In this document: in pieces, positions 1-11,120 of the stretch
Position numbering within the stretch: position 1 is the first letter of the stretch
Layout of the letters: each line of letters opens with the position of its first letter
Assembly (NCBI GenBank): GCA_900169235.1
Contig: FWCC01000052.1
Coordinates: forward strand, 128,242-192,241
DNA from: Zarea fungicola
Taxonomy: Eukaryota; Ascomycota; Sordariomycetes; Hypocreales; Cordycipitaceae
Direction: 5' to 3'
DNA: 64,000 bases
Position numbers and translations under genes: made by a program
The notes under the pieces: generated by a model
Databases searched by the model: none
The model's input: only the letters and a program-made list of their open reading frames with translations
Told to the model about the DNA's origin: nothing

Positions 1-213
1 AAAAAACACAAATAGATATTTGGAAATTCCCCAAGCTGTGCAAAATATCCCTCAGTGCTCAGCAGAAATAATAGTACATGGAAATATAGAGCTTTATACA
101 AATTTTCCGTGCCAAAAAACTCTGACCAACACACAAAACCGGCCAACGCCCGATGTAGAAAAAAACAGATATTGACTGAGCAAAAAAAGACTGAAGACTG
201 ACTCATTCTTTTT

Positions 214-2896
214 CTAAGCCTTGTCCTTTGGCCCACCTTCCTTTTCCAATAATACGCCCAAATACTGCAAGTCCTCCTGGGCTTTCGGTTCTCGCTCGTA
301 AATGGACTTGATGATATCCCATTCCCGACGCGACATTTGGTGCGCCTGGGGGAGTAGGAACTGTACGGTAGGGACTTTGAGGAATGGTCCCAGAACTTCC
401 TGTGCAATCTTCTGGCCGGCCTGTTGTGCCTGGATCTTTTGCGCTTCTGTCATTTGGGCAAAAGGCGGCGGCGGGCTGGTGAGGTTGGAGGCGTTGGGAG
501 GCGTTGGGGCCGGTGGCGGGGGACGCCCGTGGGCGAGATGGGATAGTGGCGTTGGCGTGCCCGCCGGTCCTGGTGTGTGCCCGTTGAGAGGGGAGCCGGG
601 AAAGGTGCCCTGCGGTGTGGCTGGGGAGGCCCCAGGGCCGGGTATTGAGTTGCTTCGCCGAGTATGCCCATCCGCATTCAGCGCATTCGCAAGTGCAGGT
701 CCCGAGGGAGAAGCCGAAGCCCCATTCTTTGGTTGAAACGTCTCAGAAGGGTCATTGCGGTACACAAAAACGGCCAGCAGCATGGGCTCCGTTCGTGTCT
801 TGGGAATAAAGTTGTCCACCAGGTTCAGCATGAACTCGGGGTGATTATTCTCCCCTGGTGGGACAGGCACGAGATAGGTATCGCGGACGTTGCCGGCGGC
901 CTTGTTGCCAACAACACCGTATCGCTTCTTACCCACGAAGTAGTCCACCAGGGCATTGAACTCGGGCTGGGCTTCCGGGGATGTGGGTGTGAGGCTGACG
1001 ACAACAATGTCTGTTAAGTTGCTGTAGCGGAGACTGCAGAGATACTCAATCGCGCTCTGCTCGGTGATGCGACCGGCAACAGTCATGTGCTTCGGAATCA
1101 GCTTGGACCAGTGCCCCAAGTTGGCAAAGTTGGCTCCACCAACGTGCTTGCCAGTAGCCTGGAAGTCGGCAATGGAGCTCATAGCCAAGGAACCTCTCCA
1201 GACAATATCCGGATCTGTCGAGTCCTCTGTGGGCGAATAGGGTGGTGATTCGTTGTCGTCCTCCAGCAGGCGGTCCACGTCGGGGTCGAAACCAGGTCCA
1301 GAAGTGTTGATTGCAGGGGCAGAGGGGCGGCGTCGCTGCGCCGTGGTTGGTGATTTGACTTGCGAAAAGACCTTTGAAATATCAAAGTTGGACTGGCTTG
1401 GTGAGCGCTGATGCTCGGCTTGGGTAGGCGAATGGGCCATGTCAAAGTCGGTACTTGTAGACTCTCGCTTAATAGGCGGTAACACGGCATCGGCTGCGGC
1501 GCTTCGTTTGGCTCCGCCGCCCCGCGGAATTGGCAAGTCATTTGTATTCGCCATACTTTCGTCCTCGACAACCTCTTCACCTTTATGCGTCCTGCGCACA
1601 CGTGGTCCCGTGTCTCCAGTGTAGAGAATGGACTGCTTCTCCGCCTTGGCCTTCATCTCGGCAGTCTGCTTTTGCATCTCTGCTGAAGCCAGCTGCTCCG
1701 AGGTCATGACGGCTAGCCCTGTTGGAGAGTGAGCCTCTTGTACCAGGCCCTCGACCAGCTCCGAGTTATTCTTGAGGTTAAAAGACAGAGATTTTATCTG
1801 CTGAGTATATTCCTTCTGGCCCTTGCTGGCGGGGTGGGTGTCGAAGACGGCACGCTCAATCTGCAGCGCATAAGTCTCTGCCATGCTGTCTGATGAGCTA
1901 TCTTTGGGAATCGCCACAGCGCCATCCTTTTCCAGTGCGGACAAGCTGTGTAGAATGGATTTCTTCAGAGCCTTAGCCGGGCCTGCTCTGGCTGCTGGGA
2001 GTTCGGAGATGGCCGCGGCCAAATCAGCTGGTGGGGTATATTGTGAATCGTTGGCCGAAACACGTCGCAGCTTCGAGCCCTGCACGCGAATTAGTAAACA
2101 TCATGGCTATTGTTATCCCAGGTATGCATACCTTGGCTTCGTTCTCCTGGGACTCATCGCGCGACTTGCGCTTGCCTGGACGACCACCCGATTCACGTCT
2201 GTCTTTGGCGGGTGCATCTGGTGTCGGTGATGCCTTTGCCTTGGCACGGCCGTCCTTCTCGAACTCCTCCTTTGGGTCACTACCGCGCTTGCTCTTTGCC
2301 TTTCGTCCACCCCTCTTCTTCTTGCTTGCCACCTCTTCGTCGTGTGCCTTGCGCCGCGCGACCCATGGCTCTTCTCCCTTGGCAATGCCATCCAGTAGCT
2401 CCTTGTGATCATTTGGCCGGCATTGCTCACACCAGTAGTACTCTGGAATCTCATCTTCGTAGGAGCTCACGCCGACACAGACATTGTGCTGCCACGCGTA
2501 GCATGTCTCACAAGAGATCCAGGCCTCACCAGAGTCCTCATCTTGCTCGGTAGCACCGCAAACGCAGCGGATGACTTCCTCGGGCTCCTGTGACTGCTCC
2601 TGCTCGTCCTGGGCCTTTCTCGACTTCTTCGTCTGTCGTCGCTTCGGAACGGCGAGCTGCTCGAGCTCGTCAAAGGACTTGGTATGCTGGCCCTTTGTTG
2701 CACGGACGGAGCGCCTCGGTTCTTTTTCTGCCGCCGTGTGGTTAGCAAGAGCTGCAAGGAGATTTGGAGCTGGCGCATGATGATGTCGCGCGACACCAGC
2801 ACAAGGGGCGCGTACGCCGACCGCCATCCTGACGCGCCGAGATGGCAGAAGGGGAATATAGGTATTGGATGAATTGCTTTATAGCTTACCAGACAT
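214..2896 (-). CDS. bye1: BYE1-like transcription elongation regulator (PHD finger, TFIIS central domain, SPOC)
   Basis: Spliced model: exons 2896-2890, 2727-2132 and 2079-214, giving 822 aa. The PHD finger lies at about residues 56-105 and shows a complete C4HC3 zinc pattern (C57, C59, C75, C78, H83, C86, C102, C105). A TFIIS central-type helical domain covers about 231-374 and a SPOC domain about 492-643. A proline-rich tail follows. This domain order is that of yeast Bye1, which binds histone H3K4me3 and RNA polymerase II in the nucleus. The start was chosen because a 7-nt first exon (ATGTCTG, then donor GTAAGC) joins an acceptor at 2728 to give MSEKEPRRSVRATKG, which resembles the N-terminus of fungal homologues. 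The unspliced alternative start at 2827 gives an atypical leader. The second intron (2131-2080) has donor GTATGC and branch site CTAAT. Confidence 0.88.
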
Positions 2897-4050
2897 GGCG
2901 AGAGGGCCTATGCTGCACAAGAGTGCAATTTGCTTGGGCGTCTGCTAGGGAGGGAATTCTACTGTTGTTGCTATGCGCAGCGGTTTACAGAGTAGGGCAG
3001 GATTTTTAAACGCAGAACTAAACACAAGGTTTCCCAGCCACAAAAATGTAACAGCTCCGTCTATCTTGGCTCTTGGGTCCTGGAGTAGGGTGGAAGGGAT
3101 GGATCGCGTGTAGCCTTGCGTAAAAATGCTCAAGGTCGCGTTTTCTTTCTTTCTTGAAGATGACGCTGCTACTCTGCTGAATTTAGCAGGCCCCAAGTTT
3201 CCCCTTTGATTTTTTTTTCTGGCGGTATGGGCTGGAGGTCGGAGGAGCTTGATCAACCCCTGTCTGAGCAGTTATTAGACTTTGGAAATGGTCACGTAAC
3301 GGTTCTGACGCCACTTTTGGAGAGGAGGAAGAAGACCAAGGAGGCGAAAAGTATTAAAAAAGAGAATAGAAAAAGCAAATGTAGATGTTTGGCGATGCGC
3401 AAACAAAGCTGCAAGAGCCGGCGATTTAGGAGGAGGCGCTGTTTGATGGTGGCGAGGAGAAAAAATGCTGCCTACCGACGAGTTTGGCGGGGATATTAAT
3501 CAAGCAGGGCAAAATAGTTGAACCAGTAATTTGGGGGTGGAGGTTGCAGCAAATTATTACAGGGCGTCGAACTCTTAGGTTTGGCCTGCCAGGGGGGGTG
3601 GAGTGACGCGGTTTTGACCGCTGTGGCGCGACGCAGAGGAAATACCAAGTGGCGGCGAGTGGCATTTGTTTGTTGCTAGAAAGTTCTTAATGCCTAACAG
3701 ATCAGGCCAAAGATGGATATTCCGTTTGCCCCACTGTCCATCCAAAACCAGCACCAAGAAAGCCAAACAGTTCTGCCATGCTGACTAAGGCTGGTAAATC
3801 ATCGGCTCCAAGCTAGCTGTACCAACCTGACCCAGCCAGCAGGCCCTCGCAACGAGCTACGCGGCGGCCGTGCCTGGAGCTTGTTACCAGTGTCCTACCA
3901 TCCCAAAGCTTCAAGGCATTCCCGATTGGCCCCGTTGCAACGCACTCCTCTCGCCATCAGCAGCTGCATTGTTTTCGTCTATTGTCGCCTCTTTAATCAC
4001 CAAAAACTAAACCCATCAAAAAGTCAAGAAGCGCCCGCGACGTTGCCACC
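2897..4050. other. Intergenic spacer between divergent BYE1-like and proteasome genes
   Basis: About 1.15 kb between two genes transcribed away from each other, so it should contain both promoters. The sequence close to the BYE1 start is purine-rich on the + strand (pyrimidine-rich on the transcribed sense strand), as is common in fungal leaders. I see no convincing ORF, RNA gene or repeat; the short open frames have no family resemblance. Confidence 0.6.
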
Positions 4051-5018
4051 ATGTCTCGTCGCTACGATTCGAGAGTATGTTGCTCCATCCCACACCCAAA
4101 TCTACCTTGAAGCTTGCTCCGACCTAACAGGCTCCGTCTAGACAACTATTTTCTCGCCTGAGGGCCGTCTGTACCAAGTTGAATATGCCTTGGAGGCCAT
4201 CTCCCATGCTGGTACTGCCATTGGTATCCTAGCCAAGGATGGCATCGTTCTCGCCGCTGAGCGCAAGGTCACATCTAAGCTCCTAGAGCAAGACACCTCG
4301 GCCGAGAAGCTTTATGTCCTGAACGAGTATGCAGACTTGCATCCATGGCGTTGGAAAACAGCCCAATCGAGCCTCTTGATTGCTAACACTCTTCCCTTCA
4401 CTCAGTAACATGATCTGCGCCGTCGCCGGAATGACTGCCGATGCCAACATTCTCATCAACTACGCCCGCCAAGCCGCCCAGCGCTACCTTCTCACTTACA
4501 ACGAAGACATCCCTTGCGAACAGCTCGTCCGCCGACTCTGCGATCTGAAGCAGGGCTACACCCAACACGGTGGCCTCCGTCCCTTTGGCGTCTCCTTCAT
4601 CTACGCCGGTTGGGATCCCCGCAGAGAGTTCCAGCTGTACCTCAGCAACCCTTCAGGAAACTATGGTGGCTGGAAGGCCACCAGCGCCGGTGCCAACAAT
4701 GCCAGTGCACAGAGCCTGTTGAAGCAGGATTATAAGGAAGATTGCACGCTGCAGGAGGCTTGCGCTATGGCCGTCAAGGTTCTGAGCAAGACTATGGATT
4801 CTACAAAGCTGAGCAGTGAAAAGAGTAAGTATCCCTCTGACCATGCTGCACTGCACACAAAACAAATGAGCCACGCTGACAAGTGATTAGTTGAGTTTGC
4901 CACAGTAGGCAAGACTGAGGACGGCAAGGTGTACCACAGATTATGGAGCGCGGATGAAATTACAGCATTGCTAAAGGAGCATGATCTGGCCAAAAATGAA
5001 GAGGCTGAGGAGAAATAG
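4051..5018 (+). CDS. PRE9: 20S proteasome subunit alpha type-4 (yeast Pre9/alpha3, human PSMA4)
   Basis: Four exons, 4051-4074, 4142-4326, 4406-4824 and 4891-5018, encode 251 aa, the usual length for this subunit. The N-terminus [20 protein letters not shown] is the alpha-subunit signature that forms the gate of the 20S core. [20 protein letters not shown] and the [16 protein letters not shown] region are typical of the alpha-4 class. The first intron falls after codon 8, right inside the signature. Branch sites CCTAAC, GCTAAC and GCTGAC are visible before the three acceptors. It is a non-catalytic ring subunit acting in cytosol and nucleus. The neighbours are unrelated housekeeping genes. 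Very confident in family; exon joins restore the conserved sequence exactly. Confidence 0.97.
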
Positions 5019-5165
5019 AAATGATGAACTTGCAAGGAGCTTGGGTTGATAGATTTGAAGGCACTTATCCTTCCTTGAACTATGTACAACAAATATGACG
5101 TAAATGTCTCTAAGGAAAAAAAACAACAGCAACGCTTCATGTATGAAAATTTACCAACCCTCTTT

Positions 5166-6281
5166 TTAGTCTCCGCCATTGCCACGGACCTGCTCCAGTT
5201 CATAGCCAGAATCCCCTGTACCCGCCTCTTCATCTCGAACACGCTGCCACACCTGGTTATCGGCACCAGGTGGTGGGTATGGCTCAGCGCATAACGGGCT
5301 CGTCAGCGACGGCCAATGCCGACGATAGCTCCAATACGCAATACTAAAGCCCAGCAGCGAACCGACGCAGACATCATAGACATCGTGTCGATAATCCTCG
5401 CATCGCGAAATGGCAATGAGTGCAGCACCGACGAGCGGCATCAGGCAAAAGAGAGCACGGCTCAAGTCTCGGCCGCCAGCCGCTGTCCTAAAGATTTGAA
5501 ACTGGCCAGCAAAGTACAGGCTCAGAAATCCGAGGCCTGAAAACGAAAATGATGAGTGTCCGGATGGGAAAGAACGCCATCCGTCTTGTAGCCTATGTCC
5601 ATCGGGTGTCGTGCAGACGTCAATGGTGACTAGCGTATGCGTCTTGGTTCCTGCTTTGGGATGACAGCGGTCCAGTAAGTCAGGTCGGGGCCTGCCGACG
5701 GCATTCTTGATTACATCCGTCAGGAAGAGCGTGAGTGCGATGGAAATGAAGAAGGAGATGTAGGTGACTTCGTGCTTGGCAGCTGGTGAGCGCATGACGA
5801 GGTTGTAAAGAATAAGGACGCCTAGCGGTATGAACAAGGCGTAGACAAAGTTCATGACTGAAAAGCTCGTTAGACTGAGAAAGCAAGAGAGAAATTGAAG
5901 AAGAGGATAAAAAGGGAAAAAAGACGAACCAACAGGTACACGCTCATGCTCTGCGTGCGGATATGCGATTTGTAAGTCATCAATGCTAAACATGCGATGA
6001 AATGGTGTTACAAAGAGGACAAGCTGGCAGGGGGTTGTTTAGTGTCGCGTGCTCAGAAACTGGGAGACAAGAGGAAGCGGCTTACACCAATCCAGCCGAG
6101 GAGAAGCAATAGAAACCCTACATATTCGGGAGCATGAGAGGTCTGCGGGGCATTCTCTGTTAGTATTCACGTTTCTGCGTTGCATACTGTGGGAAGAGGA
6201 CGAGGGTCAGCTTACCATCCAAATCCTGGCAAATGGGTTTGACGGGAGCCGCGAAGGACTGACAGCCCCTCGCGACGGCAT
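5166..6281 (-). CDS. PAP2-superfamily lipid phosphate phosphatase (DPP1/LPP1-like)
   Basis: Four exons, 6281-6216, 6142-6086, 6023-5930 and 5857-5166, encode 302 aa. The three lipid phosphatase motifs are present: KNAVGRPRPD, SFPSGHSS and the SR-x5-H-x3-D stretch (SRCEDYRHDVYD). Around six hydrophobic segments indicate an integral membrane protein. The family dephosphorylates diacylglycerol pyrophosphate, phosphatidate and lysophosphatidate at ER, vacuole or Golgi membranes. The 72-nt intron 5929-5858 is a multiple of three and reads open, but it has a splice donor (GTTCGT), a CTAAC branch and a CAG acceptor. Removing it restores VPVVMNFVYALFIPLG. The N-terminal exons were added by the same logic and give the membrane-entry segment APEYVGFLLLLLGWIG. 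The ATG at 6281 is the likely start; an in-frame ATG farther upstream exists but lacks family similarity. Confidence 0.9.
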
Positions 6282-6877
6282 TTCTGCGGGACGAAAACAA
6301 TTTAACCGGCAAATGAATAGGAAAATAGCCTTCGTCCCTTGGCGTATCGAATACTTTAGTCTGCCGCTGAGCCGACTCTCGAATTTTGTGTTTGGCATGA
6401 GAGACGTGTTCGGAAAGTGAGAGCTAGGGAGGTTGTCGCAAGCTGGCGCAAAGGACCAGTGAGTGAGTGAGTGAGTGAGTGAGTGGCGCATTGTCCCCAC
6501 CAATCTATGCTACCTGTATATTGAGTACGAGGATTGCTAAGTTACCAGCAATACTAATTAAAAAGAAACCCAATAAAATATATACTGTTTATTAACACCA
6601 ACACTATTTAATGTGGGTTCTATTCCATGAAATAGTATCAGCGTAAAATTGCCATGTAAAGATGCGACTCTCGACAGCCATAGCTGTCATTGGCGTTGTT
6701 GAGGCTCCACAAGAAAACCGACTTGCCGAGCTTGCATTTTATTTTCTGTAGCAGTAGTAAGTAGTCTCCAACTTGCCGTCGCTAAATTTCCTGCAACACA
6801 CCTTCTACCTTGCCACTGGCATGTCTGACACCTAGTCGCACATTACCAAGGGGAAGACGACCCCGACATCAATCACA
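6282..6877. other. Spacer with GTGA microsatellite
   Basis: About 600 nt between the divergent phosphatase and WW/FF genes. It holds a GTGA tetranucleotide run at about 6459-6484 and an AT-rich block around 6540-6610. No ORF, tRNA or other RNA gene is evident; it probably carries both promoters. Confidence 0.55.
6459..6484. repeat. (GTGA)n microsatellite
   Basis: Six or so uninterrupted GTGA units lie in the shared upstream region of the PAP2 and WW/FF genes. Direct reading; the run is likely length-variable between isolates. Confidence 0.85.
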
Positions 6878-7137
6878 ATGTTGAAATCGACATATGTGCC
6901 GTCGGCAGCGGCCGCAGCGACCAACGCGCCACTGCCGCCCGGATGGACAGAGCACACAGCCCCAACTGGGCATACATACTACTACCATGCCGAGACGAAA
7001 GAATCAACATACAAGCGACCAGGAGTCGCTCCTATACCCGAACCAGTTCCGCAGCAGCATGCGCCGTACAGCGGCATGCCATCGCTTGCTGACCCAAAAG
7101 TGGCCAACGCCTACCTCGCCCAGCTGAACCGTGGATC

Positions 7138-7169
<32 letters not shown>

Positions 7170-8605
7170 GGCAAGATCATGGCAAAGGCGCAGCGCGACC
7201 TCGCCCGCAACCCATAGACAAACCGCGACGGAAGACACCCATTCCCGGCCATGAGGGGTGGATCCTGGTGTACACCAAATACTCACGGCGTTTCGTCTAC
7301 AACTCGGCTAAAAATGCCAGCTACTGGCGCATACCTGAAAAATTGATGCCGGCCATTCTCGAAATGGACAAGAAGCACATACGAGAAAAGACTTCCGGTG
7401 CCAAGGAAAAGCCTGAAACTCACGACGCCGACGCCGGCGACAGGTCCGAATACGAGGAGGTTGAGGTTACCGACGACGAAGGTGAAGGGGACACCGAAGA
7501 CATTGGTGCAAAGCATCCGAACAAGCGACTACGAACCGAAACAAAAAGTGACGACCAAGAGCAGCAGGCAGAAGACGACGACGAGGAAGTTGAAGAGGAG
7601 GAGGAAGAGGCCGATCTTGGTGGGCAACTCGAGTTTACAGAAGCCGACATTGCTATGCAGCTGCAAATGATGGGTGAAGAATACGGCCTAGAACCAGGCG
7701 AATACGACGACGGCAACATGGAAGATTGGCCCGAAGGCGCCGAGGGGCTCGAATTCTCCCAAGAAGACGCCGAGCTCCTCTTCACTGACCTCCTCGATGA
7801 CTTTCATATTAACCCGTATAGTTCCTGGGAGAAGCTCCTTGAAGACGGCAAAATTATAGACGACCCCCGCTACACGGCGCTCAGCACAACAAAGGCCCGT
7901 AAAGAGTGTCACGACAAGTGGTCGCGCGAGCGCATTGCCCAGCGCAAAGCCCAGAGCGTGAAGCAAGAGAAGCAGGACCCGCGTGTCGCGTACATATCTT
8001 TCCTGCAAGAAAAGGCAACACCGAAGCTGTACTGGCCCGAATTTAAGCGGAAATACCGAAAAGAGGATGTCATGCGCGACATGCAACTCGCAGATAAAGA
8101 AAAGGAAAAAATCTATCGCGATCACATTAGTAGGCTCAAGATGTCGGCGTCGGCGCTGCGTGCGGATTTGACGGCTTTGTTGAAGGTGCAGCCCGTTACG
8201 CAACTGAACAACAAGTCGATGCAGAATGGACTACCGAATGCAGTGTTGGGGGATATACGGTACATTTCGCTCGCACCGACTGTACGGGACCCGTTGATCG
8301 AAGCATTTGTACAAAGTCTGCCGCCGCCGCTGGACGGAGCTGCGGGTGACGCTGTGGCCGAGGACGAGAGGAAAACAAAGGCCAGGGAGGCGCGGGAGAA
8401 GCGAGAGAAGGCGCTGGCGGAGCATAATCGCATGGTGGACGAGCAGCGTAGGAAGAGGGAGCGGGATGTGGCGGCGAGTAAAGCGAGGTTGAGGGACGGT
8501 GCGATGGAAATTGATATGGCGATGAGGGTGAATAAGAGAGGACTGCAGGGTCAGCTGGCGAGTATGAAGATGGATGAGACGCAGCTGCCTGAACCGGAGA
8601 GTTAG
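6878..8605 (+). CDS. urn1: WW- and FF-domain protein, URN1/dre4-like splicing factor
   Basis: Single exon, 575 aa. A canonical WW domain lies at residues 18-48 (LPPGWTEHTAPTGHTYYYH). A degenerate WW-like segment is at about 127-153 (GWILVYTKYSRRFVYNSAKN, then YWRIP). An FF domain follows at about 296-352 (ELLFTDLLDDFHINPYSSWE), with a second FF-like segment just after. A ten-glutamine run (88-97) and a strongly acidic stretch (about 190-246) separate the WW and FF parts. The C-terminus is charged and likely coiled coil. This arrangement matches yeast Urn1 and fission yeast dre4, nuclear proteins of the spliceosome related to human TCERG1. PRP40 is an alternative but has more FF repeats. The start is the first in-frame ATG after a pyrimidine-rich leader. 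Confidence 0.85.
7139..7168 (+). repeat. CAG repeat encoding polyglutamine
   Basis: Ten consecutive CAG codons inside the WW/FF gene encode residues 88-97. The pure codon use makes the tract prone to slippage. Confidence 0.9.
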
Positions 8606-9055
8606 ATGATGATTTGATACCACCCAGCTGTTCACATTTTAGATAGAGTATACTAATGGGAACAAGTTGAAACAGATGTAAGTCTTGATGTTTTCACGTT
8701 TATGCTATATCAAGAGTCTAGATCCATAACGATGGGCTTCTAGCTACCCAATGCACCAAAAATCGTTTTCCGCGTTCCAAGAACGTCGCGTCGCTATCGT
8801 AAAAGCGAAGCTAATTGAACAATGCTAACCTGGCTATTCGGAATTACAAGCCCTTCTGCCTCGTTTCAAAAACTGTTATAGCAAAAGCAAAATTCCCCTT
8901 CAGGAAGCCAAACCATGCCAAATCTCTGCTATTTAAAACATTTTGTTCCCCCGCCAAAACGAAGCAAAGGGAAAGCCTCTCTGTTCTTCAAAGGACTCAG
9001 AAATGAACAAGCAAGCAAGCAAGCAAGCAAGCAAAACAAAAGAATTCAATCCTCC
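8606..9055. other. Convergent 3' spacer with GCAA microsatellite
   Basis: About 450 nt between the 3' ends of two convergent genes. It contains a (GCAA)n run at about 9011-9034 and is AT-rich. No gene was seen. Confidence 0.55.
9011..9034. repeat. (GCAA)n microsatellite
   Basis: Six GCAA units lie just downstream of the stop codon of the convergent minus-strand gene. Direct reading. Confidence 0.85.
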
Positions 9056-10147
9056 TTAGATAGGGGCTGGTGGTGGTTGCGACAGCCCAATCACCGCCCG
9101 GCGGACAATGTACTCCCTTCTCGCGACCCCTTCCTTGGCGATGTAGACGTCCACGAGCCGCGCGGGCACCCACTCGCTCACGCCGTTCCTGGGACACTCG
9201 CTCGCCCACCGATGCATCTTGGGCCTCGGCGGCTCGATCCCGCCGCACCTGCACGGGTTCCTCTCGAAGAGCAGCTCCCCCCTCTCGGCCTCGGCCAGCA
9301 CCAGCACCTTGGCCTCGATGCCCTGGCCCAGGCCGACCCTGCCGCCGCAGCCGCGGCAGTCGCCGCCCCCGTCGCTGTCGGGGGGCCCCCTAGGACCGCC
9401 GTCCTCCGGTGACTTTGTCGCGGCGGCCTTGGCCGTGGACAGGGCGGCGACGTAGCCGGACTCGGGCTTGCCCACGGCGCCGGTGACGTCGATGACGCGG
9501 GTGCTGAGGACGATGAGGTGCGCGTCGGCGGCGGCCTGCCTGGTGTGGCGCGCGCTGCGGTAGATGGTGATGGCGCCTGTGACGGCGTGAGCGGGCCGGC
9601 TGGCGCTGGTGGCGGCGGCGGCGCGAAGGGCCTCGCCGAGCGGGTGCAGGAGGGCGGCCTGGAAGGTGTGGTGCGCCTCGGAGATGCGGATGTCAAAGGT
9701 GATGCGCTTTGAGGACTGGACGAGGAAGACCATGGCGGCGACGACGGCCTCGTTCGGGTCGATGAGGAGGACGCGGAGATTCTGCGGTGGTGGCAGCGGC
9801 GCCGGTGCCACGGGTGGCGAGACCACAGGCAGTGATGGCTGTAATGGCTGCTGTTCTTCTTCCTGCTGCTCCTGCTGTTGGCCATCATCGGTGGTGGAGG
9901 CTGAAGAAGTCGAGGCGGAGGACGAGGAGACAGACGCAGAGGAAGTCGTAGTCGTTGTTGGGCTTGGTGGCACCCATCGGGGTCGCAGGGTGTAGGGATA
10001 ATCTGGGAGATAACGTATGTGCCTTTGCACAAACCTGTTAAAGTTGACGCTCAAAGGCGTGACAGAGGAGGAGGAAGAGGTGTCGGTTGAGGTAGTCAAA
10101 GTGCTGGGCTGCGCCGCGCTCATAGGGCTAACGACGACTTGGTTCAT
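9056..10147 (-). CDS. Uncharacterised fungal protein with disordered N-half and Cys-containing C-terminus
   Basis: Uninterrupted frame of 363 aa that I do not recognise as a known family. The N-terminal 55 residues include VNFNRFVQRHIRYLPDYPYT, which looks conserved-like. Residues about 60-110 are Thr/Ser/Gln/Glu-rich low complexity. A hydrophobic core containing LRVLLIDPNEAVVAAMVFLV follows, and then a region with paired cysteines (CRGC and NPCRCGG), a Trp-containing segment and a basic C-terminus. The cysteines could bind a metal, but this is speculation. The 3' half is clearly more GC-rich than its neighbours, with strong G/C-ending codon use. Start at 10147 is the first ATG of the frame. 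Confident that it is a gene because of length, codon use and sparse low-complexity structure; function unknown. Confidence 0.68.
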   Translation of the reverse strand: MNQVVVSPMSAAQPSTLTTSTDTSSSSSVTPLSVNFNRFVQRHIRYLPDYPYTLRPRWVPPSPTTTTTSSASVSSSSASTSSASTTDDGQQQEQQEEEQQPLQPSLPVVSPPVAPAPLPPPQNLRVLLIDPNEAVVAAMVFLVQSSKRITFDIRISEAHHTFQAALLHPLGEALRAAAATSASRPAHAVTGAITIYRSARHTRQAAADAHLIVLSTRVIDVTGAVGKPESGYVAALSTAKAAATKSPEDGGPRGPPDSDGGGDCRGCGGRVGLGQGIEAKVLVLAEAERGELLFERNPCRCGGIEPPRPKMHRWASECPRNGVSEWVPARLVDVYIAKEGVARREYIVRRAVIGLSQPPPAPI

Positions 10148-11120
10148 CGTTACTGGTTGTTTTAAGTGAGACGCCAGAGGAAAAGAGCGTAGACCGAGTG
10201 CGTTATCGTTGGAAGTGACTTTGGGGTTTGAATGGCAATGGTATAGCTGTTAGAGCAAAAGGTGGAAAGCAGCCTCGGCTTGAGAATGTCTATGAGAGAA
10301 AAACAACGAAAGCAGAAATCAGACAGAAGGTATAGGAGAGAAAAAGAAATAAGAGACATCAACGCTTTGCGTCACATTTATACCGGGCTTGGTTAATGCA
10401 ACTCTCAGCTCATCTTCACTTCGTCCTCAGACTTTGTCACTCACAGCCGAGGATGGCATGCCAGGGATCATATTTCAAACAGCAAAGAGCTGCTGAGAAA
10501 TCTCACCCTTTCGGCTGCTCACTTTACTTAGAACGTGCCGTCATTGGCGTGCTGGCTGCGGTGCAGTTAATATCATAACCAGGAACCCTGGAAAGTACGT
10601 ACAAGGTTTTGATTGAGATGCAGTGTTTATTTTATATTTTGATTATTTTATTGCGAGGAACTTATGCGTCTCGCTATGATACTCAAGGGAAAAAAAAAAG
10701 CATCTAATCCTCCATACACCCCATTTTGCTCCAAACAGACAGAAGCCATAGAAAACAAGAATCTGAACATAAAAGATGAAGAAAAATAACATAAAGAGCA
10801 TAAATTGGAAAAAAAGACAATGCTCCACAACTATATAAATTGATATGCTGGGAGGGGGAATCGACAATAGAGTTGAAAGAATTCATTGAGAGCATTCGCA
10901 GCTGCATTGAAACACACAACGGTTGCAGCTGTCATGTGCAGCTGCCAAGGTGCAGCTCTCAATCATATGCTGCCTCGTGACCCGGGCCTAGGTTTCTTCG
11001 TGTAGTATATAAATGCAAAGTATATGAGAAATATGTGAATATCACAAAGGATGTGTCGTGGTCCAAATCATCAGCGTGCAATCATCCAGTTTGATACGTT
11101 GCTTCGGCTTTTTGTTGTCG
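10148..11120. other. Intergenic spacer
   Basis: Nearly 1 kb between two minus-strand genes: the promoter of the uncharacterised protein on its left side and the 3' flank of the Zn2Cys6 regulator on its right. AT-rich around 10620-10870. No convincing gene, RNA or repeat was seen. Confidence 0.55.
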
